Assembly (NCBI GenBank): GCA_031459855.1
Contig: JAVKHP010000001.1
Location: 788,059 to 852,058, forward strand
DNA length: 64,000 nucleotides
From: Armatimonadota bacterium
GTDB taxonomy: Bacteria > Sysuimicrobiota > Sysuimicrobiia > Sysuimicrobiales > Humicultoraceae
Direction of reading: 5' to 3'
Each line of letters begins with the position of its first letter. The stretch's first letter is position 1. The position numbers and the translations under genes are program-made. Shown here one piece after another: positions 7,566 through 15,887 of the stretch. The notes beneath the pieces are model-generated. The model had not been told where the DNA came from and did no database searches. It worked only from the letters and a program-made list of their open reading frames with translations.

Positions 7566-9563
7566 ATGAAACGCACGACCACAGCCATCGCCGTGGTGGT
7601 GGCCGCGGTGCTGATCGTGGGCGCGTACCTGGCCGGAGCGCGCTCCGCGGCGCGGTACGCGGCCTTCGCCGACGCCAGCGAGATCGCCGCCGCCCGCGGG
7701 CTCCAGCCCGCCGAGGTGGCCAGCGCGGTTCGCAGCTTCGTGCCGCCGGGCAAGGCCGACGAGTACATCATGTTCTCGTCCGGCGGCCACTCCGGGCAGG
7801 TGCTGGTCATCGGCCTGCCCTCCATGCGGCTGCTGAAGGTCATCGGGACGTTCGCCACCGAGCCGTGGCAGGGCTTCGGCTACGGCGCCGACTGGAGCGA
7901 GCGGGTGCTGGACGAGGGGACGGCCAACGGGGAGGCCACCGGCCGCCTGACCCCGCGCTTGACCTGGGGCGACACGCACCACCCGGCCCTCTCGGAGACC
8001 AACGGCGAGTACGACGGCCGCTGGCTCTACATCAACGACCGCGCCAACGGCCGGATCGCCATGATCGACCTGCGCGACCTCAAGGTCAAGCAGATCGTCC
8101 AGATCCCCAACATGCAGACCTCCCACGGCGGCGTCTTCGCCACGCCCAACACCGACTACGTGCACGTCTCCAGCAAGATCCCCACGGTGTGGGGCGGCGG
8201 CTACGCGCCGCTGGAGCAGTACCGGGAGCGGTACCGGGGCGTCTCGGCGTGGCTGGCCGTGGACAAGCAGACGGGCCGCATCGACCTGTCGCGCTCGTTC
8301 CAGATCGAGCTGCCCCCCTACAACCAGGACCTGGCCGACGCCGGCAAGCTGGCCAGCGACGGGTGGGGGTTCATCAACTCGTACAACACCGAGATGGCCA
8401 CCGGCGGCAACATGGAGGGCAAGCCCGCCATCGAGGCCGGGGCGTCCAAGAACGACTTCGACTTCCTCCACATCATCAACTGGAAGAAGGCCGAGGAGGT
8501 CGTCCGGGCCGGCAAGGCCGAGATGCGCAACGGCATCAGGGTCATCCCGCTCAAGACCGCGGTGGCCGAGGGGATCCTCTACTTCGCCCCCGAGCCCCGG
8601 AGTCCCCACGGCGTGGACGTGGCGCCCAACGGGCGGTACATCGTGGTCTCGGGCAAGCTCGACCCCCACGTCACCGTCTACGACATCGAGAAGATCAAGC
8701 AGGCCATCGCCCAGAAGAACTTCGAGGGCACCGATCCGTTCGGCGTGCCGATCCTGAAGTTCGACGCCGTGGTGGCCGGGCGCGTGGCCGTGGGCAACGG
8801 TCCGCTCCACACCCAGTTCGACGACAAGGGCTACGCCTACACCAGCCTGTTCATCGACAGCGCGGTGGCCAAGTGGACCCTGGGCGAGCCCTACTTCACC
8901 GGCGACCGGGCCTTCAAGCTGGTGGACAAGGTCTCGGTCCACTACAACATCGGCCACCTGGCCACGGCCGAGGGCGACACCGTGAGCCCCGACGGGAAGT
9001 ACCTGGTGGCGCTCAACAAGTGGTCGATCGACCGTTACCCGGTGCTGGGCCCGCTGCACCCGCAGAACTTCCAGCTGGTGGACCTCACCGGGCAGAAGAT
9101 GCGGGTCGTCTACGACATGCCCATCCCGAACGCCGAGCCCCACTACGCCCAGATCATCAAGGCCGACAAGCTCAAGCCCTGGGCGGTCTACCCGGTGGGC
9201 ACCGACATCCGCACCATGCAGCGCAGCCCCTACGCCACCGCGCGGGGCAAGGAGCGCATCGAGCGCCGGGGCTCCACGGTCGAGGTGTGGATGACCGCAG
9301 CCCGCAGCAACTTCCGCCCCGACATCGTGCGGGTGAAGAAGGGCGACACGGTCATCCTGCACATCACCAACACCGAGACGATCCGGGACGCGACCCACGG
9401 GTTCGCCATCCCGGAGTACAACGTGCAGATGAGCATCGATCCGGGCGAGACCGTCACCGTCCGGTTCGTCGCCACCAAACCCGGCGCGTTCTCGTACTAC
9501 TGCACCGAGTTCTGCTCGGCCCTCCACCTGGAGATGCAGGGGTGGCTGCTGGTGGAACCCTGA
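7566..9563 (+). CDS. nosZ: nitrous oxide reductase, clade II-like
   Basis: A 665-residue periplasmic copper enzyme reducing N2O to N2. A simple Sec-type signal/anchor (residues 6-24, no twin arginine) and the CuZ motif DTHHPALSETNGEYDG at 136-151 match clade II (atypical) NosZ rather than the Tat-exported clade I form. Later His-containing loops of the seven-bladed propeller are present (SHGGVFATPN, SPHGVDVAPNG, HTQFDDKG, HYNIGHLATAEGD). The C-terminal cupredoxin domain carries the CuA motif YYCTEFCSALHLEMQG at about 640-655. It is the second gene of the nsrR-nosZ-L-D-F-Y operon. Confidence 0.96.
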   Translation: MKRTTTAIAVVVAAVLIVGAYLAGARSAARYAAFADASEIAAARGLQPAEVASAVRSFVPPGKADEYIMFSSGGHSGQVLVIGLPSMRLLKVIGTFATEPWQGFGYGADWSERVLDEGTANGEATGRLTPRLTWGDTHHPALSETNGEYDGRWLYINDRANGRIAMIDLRDLKVKQIVQIPNMQTSHGGVFATPNTDYVHVSSKIPTVWGGGYAPLEQYRERYRGVSAWLAVDKQTGRIDLSRSFQIELPPYNQDLADAGKLASDGWGFINSYNTEMATGGNMEGKPAIEAGASKNDFDFLHIINWKKAEEVVRAGKAEMRNGIRVIPLKTAVAEGILYFAPEPRSPHGVDVAPNGRYIVVSGKLDPHVTVYDIEKIKQAIAQKNFEGTDPFGVPILKFDAVVAGRVAVGNGPLHTQFDDKGYAYTSLFIDSAVAKWTLGEPYFTGDRAFKLVDKVSVHYNIGHLATAEGDTVSPDGKYLVALNKWSIDRYPVLGPLHPQNFQLVDLTGQKMRVVYDMPIPNAEPHYAQIIKADKLKPWAVYPVGTDIRTMQRSPYATARGKERIERRGSTVEVWMTAARSNFRPDIVRVKKGDTVILHITNTETIRDATHGFAIPEYNVQMSIDPGETVTVRFVATKPGAFSYYCTEFCSALHLEMQGWLLVEP

Positions 9564-9658
9564 GGGGCAGATGCGCACGACCCGTTGCGTCACGTCAGGC
9601 CTGCAGTCCCCTCCGGCGGGCGTCCCCGCCGGGGGCGGCTGACGCGGCGCCGCGCACG

Positions 9659-9690
9659 GAGGGGAGGAGCGCGGGCGCGCTCCTCCCCTC
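9659..9690 (+). terminator. strong hairpin downstream of nosZ
   Basis: A perfect 14-bp stem (GAGGGGAGGAGCGC / GCGCTCCTCCCCTC) with loop GGGC in the 220-bp gap between nosZ and nosL. There is no T-run, so it is more likely a transcript-stabilising or attenuating hairpin that lets nosZ be made in excess over nosLDFY than a complete intrinsic terminator. Confidence 0.55.
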
Positions 9691-9783
9691 GCGGCCGAGG
9701 GTGCCGCTGAGGCGAGACCAGACGCCGGCGGGGAACGCCCGGATCGTGCCCGCCGCCTCGACCGACCGAGGGGGCAACCGAGG

Positions 9784-10257
9784 ATGCCGACGACACGACG
9801 ACGGTTCCTGATCCTGGCCACCGGGGCGGCCGGCGCCGCACTGACCCCGGCGCTGTGGGCGCTGTTGGGCCGTGCCGACGGCACCGGGCCGCCGCAGATC
9901 CGCTACGGGGTGGACCGCTGCCAGGCGTGCGGCATGCTCATCGCCGACCCGCGCTTTGCGGCCGCCGCACGGATCGGCGCGAGCGTCCGGCGCTACGACG
10001 ACATCGGCTGCCTGGTGCGCGACGCCGGCGATCTGCTCGCCGCGGAGCGCGCGGTGGCCTGGGTGCACGACCTGCCCAGCGAGCGCTGGCTGGAGGCGTC
10101 CCGTGCGTGGTACGTCCGCTCCCCTACCCTGCGCACCCCCATGGGGTACGGCCTGGCGGCCTACGCCGACCGCGGCGCCGCCCGGCAGGCACACCCCACC
10201 AGGCCGGTGCAGTCGTTCGCCGACCTCCTGGCGGCCCGCCACGAGGTGACGTCGTGA
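9784..10257 (+). CDS. nosL: NosL copper chaperone, Tat-exported
   Basis: A 157-residue protein with a twin-arginine signal (TTRRRFLILATGAAGAALTPA) and the family motif CQACGML near residues 46-52, which binds Cu(I) for delivery to NosZ. NosL is usually a lipoprotein; here no lipobox cysteine is visible and export seems to be by Tat. The stop overlaps the nosD start as GTGA (10254-10257), so it is translationally coupled to the maturation genes. Confidence 0.85.
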   Translation: MPTTRRRFLILATGAAGAALTPALWALLGRADGTGPPQIRYGVDRCQACGMLIADPRFAAAARIGASVRRYDDIGCLVRDAGDLLAAERAVAWVHDLPSERWLEASRAWYVRSPTLRTPMGYGLAAYADRGAARQAHPTRPVQSFADLLAARHEVTS

Positions 10258-12281
10258 CGCGACAACTGTCCGACGCCATGCCGACGCCGCTGGCGACGCG
10301 TCTGGTGGTCGCCGGCGTTGCCCTGGCGCTGCTGGTAACGGGTGCCCTGCTACCGCTGTGGCGCATGACGCTCCACGCCCCGCAGTACCCGCAGGGGCTG
10401 CGCCTGGTGATCGACGGCCGTGGGGTGCACGGGGACGTGGACGAGATCAACGCCCTGAACCACTACATCGGCATGCGCCCGCTGCCCGGCGGGCGGCAGC
10501 CCGTGCTCTACCGCGGCGAGGACGACGAACGGGACGAGCGGGGCGAACCGGGCCGGGGCGCGCCGATCCCCGAGCTGGCCCTGTTCTTCCCCGCGGTGGG
10601 CCTGCTGGCAGCGGGCATCGTCCTGAGCGCCGTGCTGCCCTCGCGGTGGCTGCGGTGGCTGGTCGTCGCTGGCGCGTGGGCCCTGCCCGTCGTCTTCCTG
10701 GCCGACCTCCAGGCGCGGCTGTACGTCTACGGGCACACGCTCGACCCGCACGCGGCGATCCGCCTGCCGCTGTTCACCCCGCGGGTGCTGGGTCCGACGT
10801 CGGTCATGAACTTCAACGTCACCGCGCTGCCCGGCGCGGGGTTGGTCCTCCTGGTCCTGAGTGCGCTGATCCTCACGTGGGGCCCGCGCGTCCACCTGCG
10901 CCCCCCGGCCAGACCCGCTGCCCGACCGCTGGCAGCAGTGGTGGGGCTGGTCGGCGCCGCAGTGGTGCTGACCGCCATGCCCGCGCGCGCGGCGACGTTC
11001 GACCTGGCCGCAGCGGTCGCCGCAGCGCCTCCCGGTGCCGTCGTCGAGGTGCCCCCGGGCGTCTACCCCGGGCCGCTGCGCCTGACCCGTCCCGTGACGC
11101 TGCGAGGCCGCGGCTGGCCGGTGATCGACGGCGGGCGGCGCGGGCACGTCGTGGTCGTCGCCGGCCCCGACGTGCACCTGGAGGGCTTCGTGATCCGCGG
11201 GAGCGCCCTGGCCTACAGCAGCGAGGCCGCCGGGGTGGTCGTCGAGGGTCCGCGGGCGGTGGTGCGCGGGAACCGGATCGTGGACGTGCTGTTCGGCCTC
11301 TACCTGGCGGGCGCCCGGGACGCCCTGATCGAGCGCAACACCATCGCCACCGCCGACCTGCCGCCGGAGCGCCGGGGCCATGCGGTCTACCTGTGGCGGG
11401 TCCGGGGCGCGCGCCTGCGCGCCAACCGCATCGTCCGCGGTAAGGACGGGTTCTACTTCTCGTTCTCGGAGGACACGCTGGTCGAGGGCAATACCGTCAC
11501 CGGCTGCCGGTACGGTATCCACTACATGTACTCGCACCGCAACGCCTTCGTGGCCAACACCTTCGTCGACAACGCCGTGGGCGCGGCGGTGATGTACTCC
11601 ACCGACGTGCGCCTGGTGGGGAACACGTTCCAGGGCAGCCGGTCGGCCGCCGTGGGCGTGGGGCTGATCCTCAAGGACGTCGACCGGGTGCTGGTCCGGG
11701 GCAACCGTATCGCCGGCAACGCGACGGGCGTCGAGGTGGAGAACGCGCCCCAGACGGCGGAGGGCTGGGTGCGCCTGGAGGGCAACCTGGTGGCCTTCAA
11801 CGGCGTCGGCCTGAGCCTGATGAGCACCGCGGCGATCACTGCCACCGGCAACGCGTTCGTCGAGAACCTGCGACCCATCGAGCCGCGCGGCGCGGTGCGC
11901 GCCGGCGCCAACACCTGGGCCGAGCACGGCCGGGGAAACTACTGGAGCGACTACGCCGGTTTCGACGCCGATGGCGATGGCGTCGGCGACGTCCCCTACC
12001 GTCGTACCGACGTCCTGGAGGATCTGACGGTGCGGGCGCCCGCCTTGCAGGCGCTGCTCTTCACGCCTGCCCACCACGCCCTCGAGACCGCCGCCCGCCT
12101 GGCGCCGCTCCTCCAGGGCATGCCGCTCGTCGACGACCCCGCGCCGCTCGTCCGGCCGCCGGCCACGGGCGTCCCGCCTGCCCCGGGAGATGCGCACGAC
12201 GCCTGGGGTATCCTCTGGGTGGGGCTTGCGCTGCTCGTGCCCGGCGTCGCCACCGTGGCGCGCGTCCGCAGGGAACGATGA
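10254..12281 (+). CDS. nosD: fusion of a nos-cluster membrane protein with NosD
   Basis: A 675-residue protein; GTG 10254 is preceded by GAGGTGA. Residues ~1-235 form a membrane domain of about four helices with an outer loop LHAPQYPQGLRLVIDG...INALNHYIGMRPL, a domain I know as a separate protein in some nos clusters. From about 240 a signal-like segment ending in ARA is followed by the right-handed beta-helix of NosD (repeated GNRI/GNTF turns, GRGNYWSDYAGFDADGDGVGDVPY), then a C-terminal helix. NosD works with NosFY in NosZ copper-site maturation. The fusion tethers NosD to the membrane; the stop overlaps nosF (ATGA). Confidence 0.85.
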   Translation: MTRQLSDAMPTPLATRLVVAGVALALLVTGALLPLWRMTLHAPQYPQGLRLVIDGRGVHGDVDEINALNHYIGMRPLPGGRQPVLYRGEDDERDERGEPGRGAPIPELALFFPAVGLLAAGIVLSAVLPSRWLRWLVVAGAWALPVVFLADLQARLYVYGHTLDPHAAIRLPLFTPRVLGPTSVMNFNVTALPGAGLVLLVLSALILTWGPRVHLRPPARPAARPLAAVVGLVGAAVVLTAMPARAATFDLAAAVAAAPPGAVVEVPPGVYPGPLRLTRPVTLRGRGWPVIDGGRRGHVVVVAGPDVHLEGFVIRGSALAYSSEAAGVVVEGPRAVVRGNRIVDVLFGLYLAGARDALIERNTIATADLPPERRGHAVYLWRVRGARLRANRIVRGKDGFYFSFSEDTLVEGNTVTGCRYGIHYMYSHRNAFVANTFVDNAVGAAVMYSTDVRLVGNTFQGSRSAAVGVGLILKDVDRVLVRGNRIAGNATGVEVENAPQTAEGWVRLEGNLVAFNGVGLSLMSTAAITATGNAFVENLRPIEPRGAVRAGANTWAEHGRGNYWSDYAGFDADGDGVGDVPYRRTDVLEDLTVRAPALQALLFTPAHHALETAARLAPLLQGMPLVDDPAPLVRPPATGVPPAPGDAHDAWGILWVGLALLVPGVATVARVRRER

Positions 12282-13204
12282 TCGAGATCGTCGACCTCCG
12301 CAAGCGGTTCGGGGCCACGCTGGCCCTCGATGGGGTCACCGCGTCGGTCGGGACCGGCGAGTTCGTGGTGCTGCTGGGCCCCAACGGTGCGGGAAAGACC
12401 ACGCTGCTGCGCTGCGTGCTCGGCCTGTTGACCTTCGAGGGCACGGTGCGGATCGGCGGGGTGGACGTGGCCCGATGGGGCCGCGCCGCGCGCCGGGTGG
12501 TCGGCTACGTGCCCCAGCGCCCGGCGTTCCCGCCGGACCTGACCTGCGCCCAGGTCCTGGACCTCTTCGCGCGGCTGCGCGGGCAGCGTGGCGGCGATGC
12601 GTCCTGGCTCGCCCGCGTCGGCCTCGACGACCAGGCGCGCACGCCGGTGCGTGCGCTCTCGGGCGGCATGCGGCAGCGCCTGGCCCTGGCGGTGGCGCTG
12701 CAGGCCGCACCGGCCGTGGTGCTGTTCGACGAACCGGCCGCGCACCTGGACGCCACCGCGCGGCGCACCCTGCACGACGTGCTGCGCGAGCTGGTGGCCG
12801 CCGGCCGGACGGTGATCCTCTCAACGCACCTGGCCGCGGAATCGCTCAAGCCCGCCACCCGGGCGCTGGTGCTGGCGCGTGGACGGCTGGTCTACGACGG
12901 CCCGCCGCAGGGCCTGGGGAGCGCCGTCGTGCAGCGCATCGTGTTCACGCTGAACGGCAGCGGACGCGACGATCTGCTAGCGGTTCTGGCGGGCATGCCC
13001 GAGGTCACCGCCAGCGCAGCAGGCGCCGCGGTGGTGGCGCTGGCACCCGCGGGACGCGCCTTCGATGTGCTGGCCGCGGTGGCGGCGGCAGGCATCAGGC
13101 CGGCGGCGGTCCACGTGGACGAGCCCGCGGTGGACACCGGGCTGGCGGCAGGCGGGTGGGCTCCGGACGGGACACGGGCGCCGGCCCGGGGGGAGGGACC
13201 GTGA
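12278..13204 (+). CDS. nosF: NosF ABC transporter ATPase
   Basis: A 308-residue cytoplasmic ATPase. Walker A GPNGAGKTT near residues 33-41, signature LSGGMRQRL near 127, Walker B VVLFDEPAAHLD near 149-160 and an H-loop STHL near 187 are intact. It pairs with NosY to energise NosD-dependent CuZ assembly. It has ATGA coupling to nosD and GTGA coupling to nosY. Its C-terminal extension (residues 210-308) is alanine-rich and less conserved. Confidence 0.9.
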   Translation: MIEIVDLRKRFGATLALDGVTASVGTGEFVVLLGPNGAGKTTLLRCVLGLLTFEGTVRIGGVDVARWGRAARRVVGYVPQRPAFPPDLTCAQVLDLFARLRGQRGGDASWLARVGLDDQARTPVRALSGGMRQRLALAVALQAAPAVVLFDEPAAHLDATARRTLHDVLRELVAAGRTVILSTHLAAESLKPATRALVLARGRLVYDGPPQGLGSAVVQRIVFTLNGSGRDDLLAVLAGMPEVTASAAGAAVVALAPAGRAFDVLAAVAAAGIRPAAVHVDEPAVDTGLAAGGWAPDGTRAPARGEGP

Positions 13205-14028
13205 CGGCCACGCGCGCGCTGATCGCCCACGAGCTCGGCGACGCCCTGCGCAGCCGCTGGTTGCTGGCCTACGCCGTACTGTTTGGGGGGCTGGCGCTCG
13301 GCCTGTCCCTGGTGGGGCTGCGGAACGTGGGCGCGGTGGGCCTGGAGGGCTACGGCCGCACCACCGCCAGCCTGATCAACCTGTGCCTGCTGCTGGTACC
13401 GCTGGTGGCCCTGCTGCTCGGGAGCGGCAGCGTGGCCGCCGACCGCGAGAGCGGGGTGCTGGAGGTGCTGGCGGCCCAACCCGTGAGCCGGACCGAGCTG
13501 GTGCTGTCCCGGTTCGCCGGCGCGCTGGCCGCAATTGCGGCCGCCACCTCGCTGGGCTTCGGCATCGCGGGGGTGCTCATCGGGCTCGCCACCGGTGCCG
13601 CCGGGGGGCTGCGCTACCTGGCCTTCGTCGGGATCGCCCTGGCCCTGGCCGCGGTCTACCTCGCGCTCGGGCTCGTGATCTCCGTGATCGCGCGCAACCG
13701 CACGCGGGCAACGGCCGCAGCCCTGGCGCTGTGGTTTGCGAGCGTGGTGGCGTTCGACCTGCTGCTGATCGGCGCCGGGGCATTCGCGCTGGCCGGCGTT
13801 CGGGGTCTGGCTGCTGCCCTGCTGCTGAACCCCGTCGAGGTCGCGCGCCTGCTGGCCTTGTTGATCCTCGACCCGACGCTGGAGGTGCTCGGGCCGGTCG
13901 GTGGGTTCCTGGTGACGCGACTGGGCACGGGAGGCACGAGCGTGCTCCTGCTGGGCGCCCTGGCGGCCTGGCTCGCCGGACCGCTGGCCGTAGCGACGGC
14001 GCTCTTCGCCGAGGCAGACATTCCATGA
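13201..14028 (+). CDS. nosY: NosY ABC transporter permease
   Basis: A 275-residue integral membrane protein with six predicted helices of the ABC-2 type. The segment SVAADRESGVLEVLAAQPVSRTELVLSRF, between the second and third helices, is the usual cytoplasmic coupling loop of NosY-like permeases. GTG 13201 overlaps the nosF stop. Its own stop lies in an ATGA that could start a tiny downstream frame. Confidence 0.88.
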   Translation: MTATRALIAHELGDALRSRWLLAYAVLFGGLALGLSLVGLRNVGAVGLEGYGRTTASLINLCLLLVPLVALLLGSGSVAADRESGVLEVLAAQPVSRTELVLSRFAGALAAIAAATSLGFGIAGVLIGLATGAAGGLRYLAFVGIALALAAVYLALGLVISVIARNRTRATAAALALWFASVVAFDLLLIGAGAFALAGVRGLAAALLLNPVEVARLLALLILDPTLEVLGPVGGFLVTRLGTGGTSVLLLGALAAWLAGPLAVATALFAEADIP

Positions 14029-14129
14029 CCGTGGGACAGCGCACCACCTGTCGGCGCCTGATCGACCACAGCCGGCCTGCCGGTGGCACGCGCTCCGGCG
14101 CCCACGCCCCCTCGGGTGCCCTCACGTGA
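14025..14129 (+). CDS. possible 34-residue coupled leader frame
   Basis: This frame starts in the ATGA of the nosY stop and ends in the GTGA at the dsbA-like start, so it would pass ribosomes from one gene to the next. The product (MTVGQRTTCRRL...) is basic, has one cysteine and no recognisable domain. The overlaps at both ends are suggestive, but coding cannot be shown; it may only serve translational coupling. Confidence 0.3.
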   Translation: MTVGQRTTCRRLIDHSRPAGGTRSGAHAPSGALT

Positions 14130-14785
14130 CGCGGCGCCAGGACCGCACCGGTCGTCGAGCCATCCTGCTCCTGGCCGCCGCTGCGGGGGTTGCGGCGGCC
14201 CTGCTGGTGGCGACCACGCACTACGTCATGGCGCCCTCGCCGGTGGCCACTGCGCCACCCGGCCTGCCGGAGCCTGGCGGCAAGGTGCGCGGTGCGGCCG
14301 GTGCGCCCGTCGTCGTCGAGGTGTTCTCCGACTTCCTGTGCGGGCACTGCGCTACGCTGGCCCGCGAGATCGAACCCGCCCTTGTGGTGCGGTACGTCGA
14401 GCCGGGTGTAGTGCGCCTGGTCTACCGACAGTTTCCGATCCTCGGGCCCCTGTCGCTCGAGGCCGCCGTGGCCAGCGAGTGCGCAGCGGACCAGCGGCGG
14501 TTCTGGGCCTATCACGACCGGCTCTTCGACCGTGCGCGGCGCGGGGCCGTGCGATCCGGACGTGACCTCGACGCGATAGCGCGCGACCTCGGCCTGGACC
14601 TCGCCGCGTTCACCACCTGTCGGGCCGGTGCCGCCGCGCGCCAGCGCGTGGAGGCCGACGTGCGCGACGGGGTGCGCCGGGGCGTGCGCGGCACGCCCAC
14701 CACCTTCGTCAACGGCCAGCCGATCGTGGGCGCGCAGCCGCTGGAGGTCTTCGGTGCGGCCATCGATGCCGCCAGGGCGCGATAG
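14126..14785 (+). CDS. DsbA-like thioredoxin-fold protein, membrane-anchored
   Basis: A 219-residue protein with an N-terminal signal/anchor (AILLLAAAAGVAAALLVATT) and a DsbA/DsbG-type thioredoxin domain: VVVEVFSDFLCGHCATLAREIEP gives the active site CGHC near residues 72-75, and RGTPTTFVNGQPIVG holds the cis-proline. It likely oxidises or isomerises cysteines of exported proteins, or keeps the NosZ CuA/NosL cysteines in the right state. It overlaps the next gene, a VKOR homologue that would reoxidise it, by 20 bp. Confidence 0.82.
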   Translation: MTRRQDRTGRRAILLLAAAAGVAAALLVATTHYVMAPSPVATAPPGLPEPGGKVRGAAGAPVVVEVFSDFLCGHCATLAREIEPALVVRYVEPGVVRLVYRQFPILGPLSLEAAVASECAADQRRFWAYHDRLFDRARRGAVRSGRDLDAIARDLGLDLAAFTTCRAGAAARQRVEADVRDGVRRGVRGTPTTFVNGQPIVGAQPLEVFGAAIDAARAR

Positions 14786-15275
14786 GTCCGGCAGCGCGGC
14801 CACGACGCGGTCCGCACGGATTCGCCCCCGGGCTCCGCTGCCGGCCGCGGGTACCGTCACCACCCGCCTGTGGTGGGGCGCGGCGGCGTTGGCAGGGGCC
14901 GGGGTACTCGTCGCCGGCATTCTCGTCATGCTCGCGGTGCGGGGGACGACACCGCTGTGCCTGACCGGCGCCTGCGACGCGGTAGCACGGGGCCCCTACG
15001 CCCGGTTCCTGGGCGCACCCCTGGTCCTGTGGGGCCTGGTGGCCTTCGGTGTGACAGCCGGCACGGCCATCGCCGGCGCCCAGTCCCCCCGGCGACGGGG
15101 GGACCTGTTGCCGGTGCTGGTCGGCCTGGTGGCGTTCGGCGCTGCCTTTTCGGCGTACCTGACGTGGCTGCAGGTGGGCGTGCTCCGGGCCGTGTGTGCC
15201 TGGTGTGCCGCCAGCGCCCTCCTGTGGTTCGCGCTGGCCGCCTGCGGGAGCCTGCTGGCCGCCGCGACCCCATGA
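14766..15275 (+). CDS. VKOR-family disulfide-generating membrane protein
   Basis: About 169 residues with four predicted helices. The conserved VKOR pieces are visible: the loop cysteines around CLTGACDAVARGPYARFLGAPLVLWGL and the CAWCAAS redox pair in the third to fourth helix region. VKOR passes electrons from DsbA-like partners to quinone. The start is uncertain: ATG 14766 overlaps the dsbA-like gene, and the hydrophobic part begins about 30 residues later. Together with the preceding gene it forms a self-contained periplasmic disulfide system at the end of the nos operon. Confidence 0.8.
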   Translation: MPPGRDRSGSAATTRSARIRPRAPLPAAGTVTTRLWWGAAALAGAGVLVAGILVMLAVRGTTPLCLTGACDAVARGPYARFLGAPLVLWGLVAFGVTAGTAIAGAQSPRRRGDLLPVLVGLVAFGAAFSAYLTWLQVGVLRAVCAWCAASALLWFALAACGSLLAAATP

Positions 15276-15300
15276 CGGATCGGCGCGGTATCCGCCAAAA

Positions 15301-15318
15301 ATCCGTCCTGCACCCGAT
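15301..15318 (+). promoter_or_regulatory. ATCGGG-N6-CCCGAT-type operator, hemerythrin promoter
   Basis: 18-mer ATCCGTCCTGCACCCGAT: the right half-site is perfect, the left has two mismatches. TACGAT (15341-15346) begins exactly 22 bp after it, as at the perfect sites. The gene starts at 15377. Confidence 0.6.
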
Positions 15319-15376
15319 GGGCCGGGACGCCACCACCACCTACGATGGGAGCGATCAGTCGACGCGGGGGAGTGCC

Positions 15377-15874
15377 ATGAGTCAGGCCAAGGCGGCGCTG
15401 CTGGAGGCGTACCGGAGGGAGCATGCAGACCTCGGGGCCGGGCTCGAGGCGCTCACGCAGATGCTCGACCGGCTGCACGACGGCCAGCCGGCGCCCGGGG
15501 CGGTGCGGGATGCCGAGCGGTTCTTCCAGCAGGTGATGATTCCCCACGCCGAGTGGGAAGAGCTGACGTTCTACCCGGCGGCGGGCGAACTGCTCCGCCA
15601 GCACGGCGACGTCAACGCCGCGATGGTCCTGGACCACCGGGAGATCGCCGCTCGCGTGGCCGACCTGCTAGCCCTGCTGGCGCGCATCGAGGCCGGCGAC
15701 CGCGAGCCCGCGCTGATCGACCGCGCCCGGCTGCTGGGCTACCAGATCCGCGCGCTGGTGGAGGTGCACTGCCGCAAAGAGGAAGAGATCTACTGCGCCC
15801 TGGTGCGCCGCCATCTCTCCGACGGCGACGTGGTCCGCGCCCTCGCCATCGGGGACCAGCTGGGGCACGACTGA
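15377..15874 (+). CDS. hemerythrin-like diiron protein
   Basis: A 165-residue four-helix hemerythrin (HHE) domain. Metal-ligand candidates are H in YRREHADL, HAEWEE near residues 56-61, LDHREI near 85 and VEVHCRKEEEIY near 131-141, the order and spacing of the family. Such proteins bind O2 or NO, and in denitrifiers often protect against NO or repair Fe-S proteins. It is followed 13 bp later by a CBS protein in the same transcript and has its own palindromic operator. Confidence 0.85.
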   Translation: MSQAKAALLEAYRREHADLGAGLEALTQMLDRLHDGQPAPGAVRDAERFFQQVMIPHAEWEELTFYPAAGELLRQHGDVNAAMVLDHREIAARVADLLALLARIEAGDREPALIDRARLLGYQIRALVEVHCRKEEEIYCALVRRHLSDGDVVRALAIGDQLGHD

Positions 15875-15887
15875 CGGGACGACGACC

